Assembly (NCBI GenBank): GCA_036272735.1
Contig: DATAYF010000073.1
Span: 1-7,820, forward strand
Length of the DNA stretch: 7,820 bases
From: DATAYF01 sp036272735
Lineage (GTDB): Bacteria; Chloroflexota; Ktedonobacteria; Ktedonobacterales; Ktedonobacteraceae
Reading direction: 5' to 3'
In this document: positions 1 to 5,281 of the stretch, piece by piece
How the letters are laid out: each line of letters starts with the position of its first letter
Position numbering within the stretch: position 1 is the first letter of the stretch
The notes under the pieces: generated by a model
The model's input: the letters and a program-made list of their open reading frames with translations, nothing else
The model's database searches: none
Told to the model about the DNA's origin: nothing
Made by a program: the position numbers and the translations under genes

Positions 1-32
1 TTTGGCCAAACCATTAATACTCCTTTATGTAT
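1..32. repeat. Right half of a palindromic repeat, cut by the window edge
   Basis: Bases 8-32 match bases 1690-1714 at 22 of 25 positions, with the three differences clustered at 18-20. The first ten bases, TTTGGCCAAA, form a palindromic centre like TTTCCGGAAA at 1683-1692. This is therefore probably the right arm of an element of the same family as the complete palindrome at 1663-1712, with its left arm outside the window. It may act as a transcription terminator for whatever lies upstream, since the arm ends in CCTTTATGT, or it may be a dispersed palindromic repeat. Confidence 0.6.
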
Positions 33-62
33 TCTGTTCCCTTCCTCTTTCATGCAAAAATC

Positions 63-71
63 TGTTACAAT
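63..71 (+). promoter_or_regulatory. Possible extended -10 promoter for the 113-577 gene
   Basis: TGT-TACAAT fits an extended -10 element (TGn followed by a hexamer with one mismatch to TATAAT). The region that should hold a -35 box, about 43-48, is a poor match. Transcription would begin near base 78, about 35 bases before the ATG at 113. Confidence 0.35.
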
Positions 72-92
72 AAGAGCACGAAGAACGAGCAG

Positions 93-107
93 AGGAAGGA
101 GTAAGGA
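93..107 (+). promoter_or_regulatory. Ribosome binding site for the 113-577 gene
   Basis: A purine-rich run, AGGAAGGAG at 93-101 and then TAAGGA at 102-107, lies just before ATG 113. Either segment could serve as the Shine-Dalgarno sequence, with spacings of about 11 and 5 bases. It supports 113 over the internal ATG at 137. Confidence 0.5.
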
Positions 108-112
108 TATCG

Positions 113-577
113 ATGAGAAAAGACCAGTTACAAACGATGAGCATTGCCTTTCGACAAATTTGCGAAGGCGAGCGCGACTGGACCGCTCTGGGCAACTTCA
201 TGAACTACTGGTACTGTTATGCCAAAGATCGACGCCCCGAACTCATCGCCGATCCTCTGCCAGAGTACGACACGCAATCACTTTACCAGCACCAATGGGC
301 CGTATTTTGTGCGGCATCAGTGGAATGGTTTTGCGACACCTATGACGTTCCCTGCCCTTCATGGGTACACGACCCCAAGTATGCCGCCCTGGTTGATCCC
401 TGGTTCTTCGATGATTACGAACCCGCAAGATCACGACTACGCAAAATAACCCCAAAGCAATTTATCAGGCGCAACATCTTTTGTGGGAATAATTGCTACG
501 ACAACAAGTGGGAATTCGTCGAACGCATGCAACGTTTTATGGCTGAAAGGCCACACGTACAAAACGCTACTTCTTAA
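113..577 (+). CDS. Unrecognised small protein, convergent partner of a nucleotidyltransferase gene
   Basis: This 154-residue protein is not one I can assign to a named family. It has no signal peptide, transmembrane segment or obvious catalytic motif. It is rich in aromatic residues and cysteine: Trp at 23, 33, 62, 72, 84, 97 and 133, Cys at 17, 35, 66, 74, 81, 124 and 128. Two stretches look like conserved cores: residues 59-99, with QWAVFCAA, PSWVHDP and DPWFF, and residues 117-128, with FIRRNIFCGNN. It is probably a compact soluble protein. A possible extended -10 and a good Shine-Dalgarno sequence precede it, so it looks expressed. Its 3' end overlaps the convergent nucleotidyltransferase gene by 11 bases. 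My impression is that similar proteins occur beside DUF6036-type nucleotidyltransferases elsewhere, which would suggest a two-gene module, but I could not check this. Coding status is well supported; function is unknown. Confidence 0.75.
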   Translation: MRKDQLQTMSIAFRQICEGERDWTALGNFMNYWYCYAKDRRPELIADPLPEYDTQSLYQHQWAVFCAASVEWFCDTYDVPCPSWVHDPKYAALVDPWFFDDYEPARSRLRKITPKQFIRRNIFCGNNCYDNKWEFVERMQRFMAERPHVQNATS

Positions 578-1112
578 AGATGTCTCCTAACTTAGCAGGT
601 ACATCATTAATTTCTTGAACTTCTCGACGAATATACTTATCGAGAACCTTCTGAGCTTTATTGCGCGTGTTGATACGAAGCTGTGTGCAAAGCGCAGCTA
701 TATCCCCTCGGTCTTTCCTCCGACTAGCAAGGAGCTTATACGCTAAAATGAAATCCCTGGGGGGAAGGTAGACATGAACAACATCAAATTTCTTCCACAA
801 TTTCATTTTTGGCAACGGGCCAGCAGAGCGCATAAAATCGCCGATATGGGTATTTAACCAGCCAGCATCTAAATGCTCATCACTGGCGACAAAACCTACA
901 GCCCCCTCGAAGAGCCGGTACAACTCGGAGCTTGAATAGTCCTCTGGATACAACCATAAGGCATCAATATCACCTGTCAGACTCCTATTACCAATTTGAG
1001 TAAGCATATACCCCCCACCAACGAGAAGCAACTGGATAGGTTCTTGTACCCCGATAGCCTGTAACTCTTCCCCAAGGAGTGAAAGATAACGCTCGATATC
1101 GTTTGCGTTCAT
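567..1112 (-). CDS. Predicted DUF6036-like nucleotidyltransferase
   Basis: This 181-residue protein has the signature of the minimal nucleotidyltransferase superfamily. A hydrophobic strand leads into a GGG turn (residues 32-34), followed by T46-G-D48-I-D50, the paired acidic residues that bind metal in this fold. Farther on, KLLASRRKDRGDI (residues 126-138) resembles the Lys/Arg-Asp segment typical of DUF6036 and related AbiEii-like proteins. Known members of this broad group transfer nucleotides to protein or RNA and include toxin components; the substrate here cannot be read from sequence. It is preceded by a near-perfect Shine-Dalgarno sequence and read towards the 113-577 gene, overlapping its 3' end by 11 bases. 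It is divergent from the 1228-1668 gene. No HEPN or HTH partner follows in the same direction, so a standard toxin-antitoxin operon is not evident. Confident on the fold, tentative on DUF6036 and on role. Confidence 0.8.
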   Translation of the reverse strand: MNANDIERYLSLLGEELQAIGVQEPIQLLLVGGGYMLTQIGNRSLTGDIDALWLYPEDYSSSELYRLFEGAVGFVASDEHLDAGWLNTHIGDFMRSAGPLPKMKLWKKFDVVHVYLPPRDFILAYKLLASRRKDRGDIAALCTQLRINTRNKAQKVLDKYIRREVQEINDVPAKLGDIFKK

Positions 1113-1118
1113 TGGTGC

Positions 1119-1125
1119 ACCTCCT
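1119..1125 (-). promoter_or_regulatory. Strong ribosome binding site for the nucleotidyltransferase gene
   Basis: On the minus strand this reads AGGAGGT, close to the full anti-Shine-Dalgarno complement, with 6 bases between it and the ATG at 1112-1110. It fixes the start and predicts efficient translation. Confidence 0.8.
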
Positions 1126-1188
1126 ATTTCTTCAAAACAGCATTCAACTGTTATAACGCCATTAAAATACCCTTTTGTTACGAATTAA

Positions 1189-1197
1189 TGATATAAT
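1189..1197 (+). promoter_or_regulatory. Extended -10 promoter for the 1228-1668 gene
   Basis: TGA-TATAAT is a perfect -10 hexamer with the TGn extension. A -35 box at the expected distance is weak, which extended -10 promoters tolerate. Transcription would start near 1204, just upstream of the Shine-Dalgarno sequence at 1216-1221. Confidence 0.5.
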
Positions 1198-1215
1198 AGC
1201 TACAATGTGGAATTT

Positions 1216-1221
1216 AAGGAG
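1216..1221 (+). promoter_or_regulatory. Ribosome binding site that sets the start at 1228
   Basis: AAGGAG lies 6 bases before ATG 1228. The longer reading frame beginning with GTG at 1207 would place this site inside the coding sequence, so ATG 1228 is the better start. Confidence 0.7.
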
Positions 1222-1227
1222 CCTCTA

Positions 1228-1668
1228 ATGGGTATGAAGGATCACAATCGATTGACGGAAGGCATAGGAGTCCAAGATAATTATTATTCAATGGTGGAGC
1301 AAGGTTTGGGCATTCTAGCGCCGGGTCATTGGAAAAGATACATGGCTCCTCCTTCAATCGTGGAATTCATTTTAACGCTCATTGTCTGGCATTCCATCGG
1401 TTCCATCTATGCGCCGCTCAGGGACTCCGTTCATTTTGGGACTAAAGAATGTCTTTTTGATTTTACGCCATCCCTCAATGAGGTCAGACTTAAGGTTCTC
1501 AGCGGATTTATTTGTAACCCTTGCCGCTCTACTCTTACATCAGCAGGCTTCAATAAATTACTAGAAGAACTCTCTCGTGTATTGAAAAAGGATTGGCTTG
1601 GGAAAGCCAGCGAGCCGGAGAAGCCAGCAGGAGTTGCAGCCAACCCTGGCTACTTCATCAACACATAA
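1228..1668 (+). CDS. Unrecognised 146-residue protein with a possible His/Cys zinc site
   Basis: I do not recognise this protein. Residues 43-62 are hydrophobic (VEFILTLIVW and following) but too mixed for a confident membrane helix. The next part carries H69, C75 (in KECLFDF) and C96-x2-C99 (in ICNPC), a spacing that could form a zinc-binding unit with the CLFDF strand between its halves. The tail, residues 101-146, begins with an amphipathic stretch rich in Leu and Lys and ends in a Pro/Ala-rich segment. No catalytic motif of a known enzyme is visible, and the protein could be the detached metal-binding C-terminal part of a larger one. The start follows the AAGGAG site. The stop codon lies inside the left arm of the palindrome at 1663-1712, so the palindrome probably ends this transcript. 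A strong -10 and a strong Shine-Dalgarno sequence favour a real, expressed gene. Confidence 0.65.
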   Translation: MGMKDHNRLTEGIGVQDNYYSMVEQGLGILAPGHWKRYMAPPSIVEFILTLIVWHSIGSIYAPLRDSVHFGTKECLFDFTPSLNEVRLKVLSGFICNPCRSTLTSAGFNKLLEELSRVLKKDWLGKASEPEKPAGVAANPGYFINT

Positions 1669-1712
1669 AGGAAGCTTAATGGTTTCCGGAAACCATTAAG
1701 CTTCCTTTATGT
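1663..1712. repeat. Perfect 50-bp palindrome, likely bidirectional terminator or dispersed repeat
   Basis: Two 25-base arms are exact reverse complements with no spacer, the centre falling between bases 1687 and 1688 in TTTCC/GGAAA. As RNA it would form a long hairpin of about 23 pairs with a small CCGG loop, and both strands end in CCTTTATGT. Terminator function fits its place at the stop codon (1666-1668) of the upstream gene and in front of the RSH1 promoter. The near-copy at 1-32 shows that it belongs to a repeat family, so a small mobile or REP-like element is also possible. The symmetry is certain; the role is inferred. Confidence 0.85.
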
Positions 1713-1773
1713 ATCTTGCCCCATATTCGTCTCAGGAATAAAAGCACGTGGCTGGATGTTCTTGTAATAATAT

Positions 1774-1805
1774 CGTTCTCTGGGTGCTGAAGGCACGCGG
1801 GAACG
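1774..1805 (+). other. Possible imperfect hairpin of unknown role
   Basis: A 7-pair outer stem (one G-T pair), a 3x2 internal loop and a 4-pair inner stem closed by TGAAG can be drawn. The T5 run starts 5 bases after the stem, too far for a standard terminator. It could be a structured leader element or chance. Confidence 0.25.
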
Positions 1806-1857
1806 ACGAATTTTTATGAACTCAGCAATTCTAACCGCGAAAAAACATAGTACTGGC

Positions 1858-1885
1858 TTGACAGCGGCACATTGCTCTTTATAAT
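1858..1885 (+). promoter_or_regulatory. Consensus sigma-70-type promoter for RSH1
   Basis: TTGACA at 1858-1863 and TATAAT at 1880-1885 are both perfect consensus hexamers separated by 16 bases. Transcription should begin near 1892, about 30 bases before ATG 1922 and about 96 bases before ATG 1988. Such a match predicts strong housekeeping-type transcription of RSH1, probably continuing into the Uma2 gene. Confidence 0.75.
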
Positions 1886-1921
1886 AGAGAGAATAACATT
1901 TGTTTTCTGGATGTCTAGCGC

Positions 1922-4417
1922 ATGTATCGCTTTATGTTGTGCTTTGAACATCACAAAGTATGCACTGCGCAGATCAGGTTATATTATATGGCGACCGAAT
2001 ATAATCATAGTATGCATGAGTCTGATTTCCCCATCCTTTCTTACACAACGCCGTGGGAAGAAAACTTGGCTCAATCAAAATTAACACTTGAGGACCTTTT
2101 AAACGAAGCACGTCGATACCTGACCACCGAGGATATCGAGAAAATCAAACGTGGCTACGCGTTAGCTAGTCATGCCCACGAGGGCGTGGTGCGGCGCTCA
2201 GGCGAACCCTATATCCAGCATCCGCTTGAGGTCGCCCTGTTACTGACAGGGATGCGTATCGACGCCGATGGTATTGTCTCGGCGCTCCTGCACGACGTGG
2301 TCGAAGATACCAGCTACACCCTCGACGACCTGCGTGCGCTATTTGGCCCCGCCGTCGCCAACATCGTCGATGGCGTCACCAAGTTCGATGCCCTGGCCGG
2401 TAAAGTGGACGAGCAAAAGGCCACTAACAGCAACGAACCAGGCTCCTCCGAACCCTCATACAGCCGCCCGCCTGTTCCCTCTGTGATTGATAAGCGTCGC
2501 CAACGCACCGAAACGGTCCGTAAAATGTTGGTGGCGATGGCGGAAGACCCGCGCGTGGTCGTTCTCAAGCTAGCCGACCGCCTGCACAATATGCGCACGC
2601 TCTCGGCCATGTCGCCAGCGCAACAACAGAATACCGCTCGTGAGACACGCGAGATCTATGCCCCACTGGCCCGACGTCTGGGTATGTACCTGGTGCAGGC
2701 CGAACTTGAAGACCTGGCCCTGAGCTATTTGGAGCCGGAGAAATACACTCGTCTCGCCCGCGCCGTCACCGAAGAGGTTGAACGACGGCAGCCATTGATC
2801 GAGCGTATCAACCATGCCTTACGCGCCGAGATGGAGCATGCTGGCATTCACGCCGAGGTCTGTGCCTGGCAGAAGCACCTGGCAAGCATGAGCCGCAAGT
2901 TGGAAGAGTCGAATAGCAAAGAAATCAGCCAGGTCCACGACCTGGTTTCATTCCGCATTCTGGTCGATACCGATTACGAATGTTACCTCGCTTTGGGACA
3001 CATTCACGCGCTCTGGCGACCTAAAGACGGGCGCATCAAAGATTTTATCGCCACCCCCAAGCTCAACGGCTACCAATCGCTGCACACGACGGTCTTTTGC
3101 CTCAACAACTACCTGGCTGAAATTCAGATTCGCACCCACGATATGCAGCGTACCGCCGATTATGGCCTGGCGAGCTATTGGTACTTAAAGGATCGTCTGG
3201 GCCAGGAGAAGGAGCCGGGGAAAAAGGACGCGCCCAACAGTTGGCAACTCTCTTATCACGAGATGGTGACCTGGATCGAGCAATTGCGCGAATGGCAACG
3301 CGAGCTTCCACAGCAGAGTGCCGATGAGTTTGTCGAGGCCGTGAAAGATGATATCTTTCAGGAACAAATCTTTGTTTTTACCCCTAAAGGTGAGGTCAAG
3401 GACCTGCCCCGTGGCTCGACCCCGCTCGATATGGCGTACCGCATTCATACCGATATCGGCGACCATTGCGCGGGGGCGCGGATCATCACCAACATGGATG
3501 ATAGCGGGCACCTGGTCACACGGCTTGTGCCGCTCGATTACGAATTGAAGGGCGGGGAAATTGTCGATATCATGGTGAACCGCACGGTGCACCCGACACG
3601 TGACTGGCTCGCGTTCGCCGGAACCGCTGCCGCACGCAACAAGATCAAGCGCTACCTGAAAACCTACGAGCGTGAAATCAACCTTCAGCTTGGTCGCGAA
3701 CGCCTGGACCTGGCGCTCAGAACAGCCGGTATGTCTGGCGCGGATCAGCGCAGCGAAAGGTTATTGCAAAAAACGCTAGAGGCGCACGCGGAGAAGCCCG
3801 ACGCGCTGCGTAAATATGCGACCCTCGATGATGTATATATCGCGCTTGGTCGCGATGATCTCCATGTCGATGCGCTGCTTGCCTACCTGCTCCCACTCCT
3901 GCCAAGCAGCGAAACTGGAACGGGTGAGCAGTCCGCAGATGAGCCCTACGAGCGGACCGACGGGGACGGGAGTAGCCTGGTCCACTTAGCGCGCTGTTGT
4001 TGTCCTATCCCTGGCGATGCCATTGTAGGCTTCCTCTCACCTGGCAAGGGCATATTTGTCCATCGCGAAGATTGCCAGATTATTATGCGTCGCTACAGTG
4101 ATAATCAGCATGGCCTAGTCGCCGTCACCTGGCGACAGATCCAGCCTGAGCACTATCTTGCTCCAATCAATATTGTCGCGCAGGATCGTGCGGGTCTGCT
4201 ACGCGACGTAGCTGCCGTGGTGGCTGATGCCAACTTGAATATGACTGCGCTCTCTTCTTCAACCAACGCTTCCTCGCAAAGGGCCATAATTATGGCAACG
4301 CTAGAGATCTCGTCTAGGGAGGGCGTGCTCGACCAGATCGAGCGTATTCTCCGTCGTCTACGCCAGGTAAAAAACGTCGTCAGCGTCGAGCGCGCTTTTA
4401 ACGTCAGTGCTGGATAG
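1922..4417 (+). CDS. RelA/SpoT homologue RSH1: hydrolase intact, synthetase partly decayed
   Basis: A long-form RSH protein that should control the alarmone (p)ppGpp in the cytoplasm. Domains in order, numbered from ATG 1922: HD hydrolase about 80-235, synthetase about 300-425, TGS about 483-552, helical linker, CC/zinc-finger 691-718 (CCCP at 692-695, H714, C718) and ACT about 745-825. The HD site is complete: H100, H124-D125, E128-D129, DGVTK 150-154 and D219 in LADR. The synthetase keeps K318, S322, K326, D340, R345, the RIKD motif (371-374) of bifunctional enzymes, Y384, H388 and E400. However, the conserved Arg two residues before K318 is Trp316, the usual MH is MQ409, AE is AD413 and the HW is YW (Tyr419). 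I infer mainly a hydrolase with weak or no synthesis. HD has a loop roughly 28 residues longer than usual (157-198). The start is uncertain: ATG 1988 (weak AGG 9 bases upstream) or 2012 would also serve, as family homology begins near residue 54. A Uma2 gene follows within 25 bases. Confidence 0.93.
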   Translation: MYRFMLCFEHHKVCTAQIRLYYMATEYNHSMHESDFPILSYTTPWEENLAQSKLTLEDLLNEARRYLTTEDIEKIKRGYALASHAHEGVVRRSGEPYIQHPLEVALLLTGMRIDADGIVSALLHDVVEDTSYTLDDLRALFGPAVANIVDGVTKFDALAGKVDEQKATNSNEPGSSEPSYSRPPVPSVIDKRRQRTETVRKMLVAMAEDPRVVVLKLADRLHNMRTLSAMSPAQQQNTARETREIYAPLARRLGMYLVQAELEDLALSYLEPEKYTRLARAVTEEVERRQPLIERINHALRAEMEHAGIHAEVCAWQKHLASMSRKLEESNSKEISQVHDLVSFRILVDTDYECYLALGHIHALWRPKDGRIKDFIATPKLNGYQSLHTTVFCLNNYLAEIQIRTHDMQRTADYGLASYWYLKDRLGQEKEPGKKDAPNSWQLSYHEMVTWIEQLREWQRELPQQSADEFVEAVKDDIFQEQIFVFTPKGEVKDLPRGSTPLDMAYRIHTDIGDHCAGARIITNMDDSGHLVTRLVPLDYELKGGEIVDIMVNRTVHPTRDWLAFAGTAAARNKIKRYLKTYEREINLQLGRERLDLALRTAGMSGADQRSERLLQKTLEAHAEKPDALRKYATLDDVYIALGRDDLHVDALLAYLLPLLPSSETGTGEQSADEPYERTDGDGSSLVHLARCCCPIPGDAIVGFLSPGKGIFVHREDCQIIMRRYSDNQHGLVAVTWRQIQPEHYLAPINIVAQDRAGLLRDVAAVVADANLNMTALSSSTNASSQRAIIMATLEISSREGVLDQIERILRRLRQVKNVVSVERAFNVSAG

Positions 4418-4427
4418 GTTTATAAAC

Positions 4428-4433
4428 AAGGAG
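4428..4433 (+). promoter_or_regulatory. Ribosome binding site that sets the Uma2 start
   Basis: AAGGAG lies 9 bases before ATG 4443 and just after the RSH1 stop at 4415-4417. It favours ATG 4443 over the upstream in-frame GTG at 4407, which would overlap RSH1 by 11 bases. Confidence 0.65.
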
Positions 4434-4442
4434 CACGCGGGC

Positions 4443-5030
4443 ATGGCACTACCTGAGTATCCATTCATGGATGTCGAGGACTACCTGGAACTCGACCGCA
4501 ACAGTAAACATGTGCGCTACGAATACATAGATGGCGAGCTACGCATGTTGGCGGGAGGAAGCACGTATCATTCAATCATTATCGCTAATTTGAATGGTAT
4601 CCTCTATGGGCTGTTACGCAAAAGCCCCTGTCGCGTCTACAATTCGGATATACGCCTGCAACTCTCTACGTCGTGTTACTTTTATCCCGATGTAACCATC
4701 AGTTGTGACCAGCGCGACCTTGAACTTAGCGACATGATACGCTATCCTCGTGTCATCTTTGAAGTACTTTCTCCCAGTACAGAACCAGTTGATAGAGGAA
4801 AAAAATTCGTGTATTACCGCGAATGTACAACGGTACAAGAATATGTATTAGTTGATTCGCAAAGCAAGCTGCTGGAAATTTATCGTAGAGAAGAAGATGG
4901 TTGGAAGCTGCACATATTCGGACCAGGCGACGAAATACAGCTTGCTAGCGTGCAGGTTCATTTCCCTTTCGACGATGTGTACGAAGGCACACAACTTACG
5001 GGGTCTCCGAAAAATAAGCGTACGCGATAA
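4443..5030 (+). CDS. Uma2 (DUF820) family putative endonuclease
   Basis: This 195-residue protein matches the Uma2/DUF820 group, predicted PD-(D/E)xK-type nucleases common in Cyanobacteria and Chloroflexota and rarely studied. Numbered from ATG 4443, it shows the usual order of features: YEYIDGEL (26-33), a conserved His (43) in a Ser/Thr-rich helix start, YPDV with D83, FEVLSPST with E107, D117 followed by GKK (K120 and K121), and the closing EYVLVD strand. D83, E107 and a Lys of GKK are the likely metal-site and catalytic residues, and all are present. The last 15 residues are polar and basic. It begins 25 bases after RSH1 ends, so the two are probably co-transcribed from the promoter at 1858-1885, but a functional link to alarmone metabolism is not known. 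Base composition is lower in GC than the flanking RSH genes, which fits a later arrival between the two paralogues. Substrate and role are unknown. Confidence 0.88.
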   Translation: MALPEYPFMDVEDYLELDRNSKHVRYEYIDGELRMLAGGSTYHSIIIANLNGILYGLLRKSPCRVYNSDIRLQLSTSCYFYPDVTISCDQRDLELSDMIRYPRVIFEVLSPSTEPVDRGKKFVYYRECTTVQEYVLVDSQSKLLEIYRREEDGWKLHIFGPGDEIQLASVQVHFPFDDVYEGTQLTGSPKNKRTR

Positions 5031-5219
5031 GCGCTAACCACTATGCGATATACTATAGTGATGATAAAAAATTCACCATGTAGGTCCAACGTATCGTACC
5101 CCTTCAGCTTAAAGCCGCAACGTACAAAACATGCTAACGTAAGTAGGTTAGGATGGTATGCAGGCTACCAAAAAAGTACTAGTAGATACAGAAAAAGCAC
5201 CGATACGCCATGTTGAAAT

Positions 5220-5230
5220 TATAGTATAAG
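5220..5230 (+). promoter_or_regulatory. Possible -10 region for RSH2
   Basis: TATAGT (5220-5225) and TATAAG (5225-5230) each differ from TATAAT by one base. No recognisable -35 lies 16-18 bases upstream of either, so the promoter is either weak and factor-dependent or elsewhere. This contrasts with the perfect promoter of RSH1. Confidence 0.25.
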
Positions 5231-5264
5231 CAAAGAACGTTGTAAGTAATAGGGTCACAGTAAC

Positions 5265-5270
5265 GAGAGG
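5265..5270 (+). promoter_or_regulatory. Probable ribosome binding site for RSH2
   Basis: GAGAGG lies 11 bases before ATG 5282, somewhat far but the only purine-rich site near any candidate start. The alternative ATGs at 5321, 5324 and 5330 have none. Confidence 0.4.
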
Positions 5271-5281
5271 CTATTCACTGG

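Larger units (their letters stand above)
1113..1227. other. Divergent intergenic promoter region
   Basis: This 115-bp AT-rich spacer separates the minus-strand nucleotidyltransferase gene from the plus-strand 1228-1668 gene. It must hold both promoters. The plus-strand one is recognisable at 1189-1197. On the minus strand, the palindromic GTTATAAC at 1150-1157 could contain a -10 (TATAAC) for the nucleotidyltransferase gene, but no good -35 accompanies it. Confidence 0.5.
1713..1921. other. Spacer upstream of RSH1
   Basis: Together with the palindrome this makes about 250 bases without a gene. It contains a possible hairpin at 1774-1805 (outer arms CGTTCTC and GGGAACG, inner arms GTGC and GCAC, loop TGAAG), then a run of five T at 1811-1815 and the strong promoter at 1858-1885. 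A frame open from 1872 to 2084 overlaps RSH1 in another phase and is not credible as a gene. Confidence 0.5.
5031..5281. other. Spacer between the Uma2 gene and RSH2
   Basis: This 251-bp AT-rich spacer has no convincing gene. Near its left end CACTAT (5039-5044) can pair with ATAGTG (5055-5060), followed by an A-rich stretch; this is a weak hairpin and not a standard terminator. A short inverted pair, GGTA and TACC, lies around 5154-5169. Overlapping -10-like sequences occur at 5220-5230. It probably contains the RSH2 promoter, which would let RSH2 be controlled separately from RSH1. Confidence 0.45.

Noticed and set aside
52..345. Open frame on the plus strand overlapping the 113-577 gene
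   Set aside because: It is in another phase of a better-supported gene, has an Arg/Ser-rich shadow-like composition and has no ribosome binding site.
1872..2084. Short plus-strand frame over the RSH1 start region
   Set aside because: It begins inside the -35/-10 region upstream of the predicted transcription start, has no ribosome binding site and overlaps RSH1 in another phase.
3185..3592. 135-residue minus-strand frame inside RSH1
   Set aside because: It is the antisense shadow of a high-GC gene; the plus-strand frame contains the conserved TGS domain.
5039..5070. Rho-independent terminator after the Uma2 gene
   Set aside because: The stem is only 6 pairs, AT-rich, with a 10-base loop and followed by A rather than T, so it is not listed as a terminator.
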